A stretch of 64,000 nt of DNA from Polyangia bacterium (GTDB taxonomy: Bacteria; Myxococcota_A; Polyangia; Nannocystales; Nannocystaceae): positions 186,001-250,000 of the forward strand of contig JAUIFF010000009.1 in assembly GCA_030429545.1 (NCBI GenBank). Reading direction: 5' to 3'. A program made the translations under genes and the position numbers. Positions 62,650 to 64,000 of the stretch are shown piece after piece; positions within the stretch are counted from its first letter, which is position 1, and each line of letters begins with the position of its first letter. The notes under the pieces are model-generated. The model did not search any database. It was given only the letters and a program-made list of their open reading frames with translations, and was not told the DNA's origin.

Positions 62650-64000
62650 ATGTCATCGGTTGCGCTGAAGTCCTCGGTCCTTTGTATCCTCGTTGCGGCG
62701 ATGTGTTCGGCGTGTCAGACCCCCACGGGTGCGACTGCGGTGCCCGACGAGGCGGCAGCGCAAAACTCCGACGGCGTGAGCCCAGCACCGGCACCGGCCT
62801 ATCCCTATCCGCAAACCCGTCGCGACGATGTGGTCGAAACCCTGCACGGCGTGCAGGTTGCCGATCCATATCGCTGGCTCGAAGACCTCGACAGCGACGA
62901 CACCAAAGCCTGGGTGACCGCCCAAAACAAAGTCACCTTCGACTACCTGGGCACGGTCCCCGAACGCGAACAAATTCGTGCCCGGCTGACCGAGCTGTGG
63001 AACTACGAGCGTTACGGCCTGCCGTTCAAAGAGGGCAAGAACTACTTTTGGAGCCACAACAACGGGCTGCAAAACCAAAGCGTGCTGTACACGGCGCCCA
63101 CACTCAAGGGCGACCCCCGGGTTTTGCTCGACCCCAACACCCTGTCGGAGGATGGCACCGTTGCCCTGTCTGGCCTTGCGGTCAGCCCCAACGGCAAGTT
63201 GCTCGCCTACGGGATTCAACGGGCCGGCTCCGACTGGCAAGAATACCGGGTTCGCGATGTCAAAACCGGTGAGGACCGCGAGGACTTGATCGAGTGGATC
63301 AAGTTCTCCTCGGTGTCGTGGACCAAGGACAACAAGGGTTTTTACTACGCCCGCTACGATGCCCCCAAGGAGGGCGATGCCCTAGAGCAGGCCAACTACT
63401 TCCATAAGTTGTACTACCACAAACTCGGCACCCCACAGGCCGAGGACCAACTCGTGTATGAGCGCAAGGACAAAAAGCGCTGGGGGTTCGACAACCAGGT
63501 CACCGAAGATGGCCGGTTTTTGATTATCCGCGTGTGGGAGGGGACCTCGGAGAAAAACGGGCTGTTTTACCAATCGCTCAAGGGTGGCAAGGGTGAGGTT
63601 GTCGAGCTGCTCAACACATTCGACGCCGAGTACGACTTCATCACCAACAAGGGCCCGGTGATGTACTTTCGCACCGACCTAGATGCCCCGCGCGGCAAGG
63701 TGATTGCGATCGACACCCGCAAGCCCGAGCGCGACAACTGGCAGGTGGTCATCCCCGAGTCCGAGGAGACCCTGCGCGGCGTAAGTGCCGTAGGTGGCAA
63801 GCTGGTGGGCAAATACCTCAAGGACGCCCACAGCCAAATTCGTGTGTATAGCCAAAAAGGTGCGCTCGAAAAACAGGTCGAACTGCCGGGCATTGGCACC
63901 GCCTACGGCTTTGGTGGCAAGCAAAAATCCAAGGAGACGTTTTACCTCCACACCGGTTACGCCACCCCCGGGACGATTTACCGCTACGACATCAAGTCGG
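62650..64000 (+). CDS. Prolyl oligopeptidase (S9A), N-terminal part, runs off window
   Basis: At least 450 aa, open at the window end. ATG with ribosome site AAAGGGG 4 nt upstream. A signal peptide (LCILVAAMCSAC-Q) suggests a lipoprotein. From residue about 55 it follows the S9A pattern: YPYPQTRRDDVVETLHG, VADPYRWLEDLDSDDTKAWV, then the N-terminal seven-bladed propeller with the GL.VSP.GKLLAYG region. The catalytic alpha/beta-hydrolase domain (Ser-Asp-His) lies beyond the window. It cuts short peptides after proline. Confidence 0.92.
   Translation, partial: MSSVALKSSVLCILVAAMCSACQTPTGATAVPDEAAAQNSDGVSPAPAPAYPYPQTRRDDVVETLHGVQVADPYRWLEDLDSDDTKAWVTAQNKVTFDYLGTVPEREQIRARLTELWNYERYGLPFKEGKNYFWSHNNGLQNQSVLYTAPTLKGDPRVLLDPNTLSEDGTVALSGLAVSPNGKLLAYGIQRAGSDWQEYRVRDVKTGEDREDLIEWIKFSSVSWTKDNKGFYYARYDAPKEGDALEQANYFHKLYYHKLGTPQAEDQLVYERKDKKRWGFDNQVTEDGRFLIIRVWEGTSEKNGLFYQSLKGGKGEVVELLNTFDAEYDFITNKGPVMYFRTDLDAPRGKVIAIDTRKPERDNWQVVIPESEETLRGVSAVGGKLVGKYLKDAHSQIRVYSQKGALEKQVELPGIGTAYGFGGKQKSKETFYLHTGYATPGTIYRYDIKS

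Noticed and set aside
62589..63272. 227-aa frame at the oligopeptidase locus
   Set aside because: Arg/Ser-rich shadow; the correct phase starts at 62650, matches S9A and stays open to the window end.

Overview
Organism: the window is GC-rich and nearly filled with genes. It carries three membrane-anchored Hanks-type Ser/Thr kinases, many lipoproteins with long Thr/Gly/Asp/Ser linkers after the lipobox, a Myxococcus cysteine-rich repeat protein, an AgmX/PglI-like tail domain and a very large (GDH-180 type) NAD-glutamate dehydrogenase. Together these point to a myxobacterium, most likely suborder Nannocystineae (Nannocystis/Plesiocystis/Enhygromyxa-like). This is inference from protein style; there is no rRNA in the window. 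Layout: (1) 88-17842, minus strand, is a three-gene Tc-toxin-type operon: a 144-aa helical protein that looks like a detached TcA N-terminus, a 4898-aa TcA-like subunit with two large hemopexin-repeat arrays, and an 857-aa protein ending in an intact poly(A)-polymerase/CCA-adding nucleotidyltransferase domain. No TcB or TcC gene is visible. (2) 18187-22507, minus, holds a two-component system (OmpR-type regulator plus HAMP histidine kinase) and three membrane proteins. (3) 22670-29826 holds a propeller lipoprotein, two Ser/Thr kinases and a pair of paralogous two-TM proteins. (4) 30074-44323 is mostly housekeeping: FtsW, a TerB-like protein, a secreted Ig-like protein, an orphan histidine kinase, MutS, a bacterial voltage-gated sodium channel, Xaa-Pro aminopeptidase and NAD-GDH. 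(5) 44809-57213 holds lipoproteins, a 952-aa repeat protein, a rhomboid protease, a LysM/MepA-like murein endopeptidase, a third kinase and two tandem RRM proteins. (6) 57299-64000 holds a TIGR03790-like lipoprotein, a MoaD-like/BNR-propeller pair, a Cys-rich propeller lipoprotein and the start of a prolyl oligopeptidase. How they work together: the toxin genes form a coupled operon with a strong first ribosome site and a palindrome upstream; the regulator and kinase overlap by 4 bp; the MoaD-like and BNR genes are 8 nt apart; the other genes are mostly single units. The most unexpected signal crosses gene boundaries: at least 35 copies of a 10-bp dyad TGYA-N2-TRCA, where base composition predicts about 2. 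In genes they are almost always locked in one reading frame and force AT-ending codons into otherwise GC-ending genes. I found no function for this element and regard it as a candidate undescribed genome-wide DNA signal. The second candidate novelty is the nucleotidyltransferase as a possible Tc cargo or effector.
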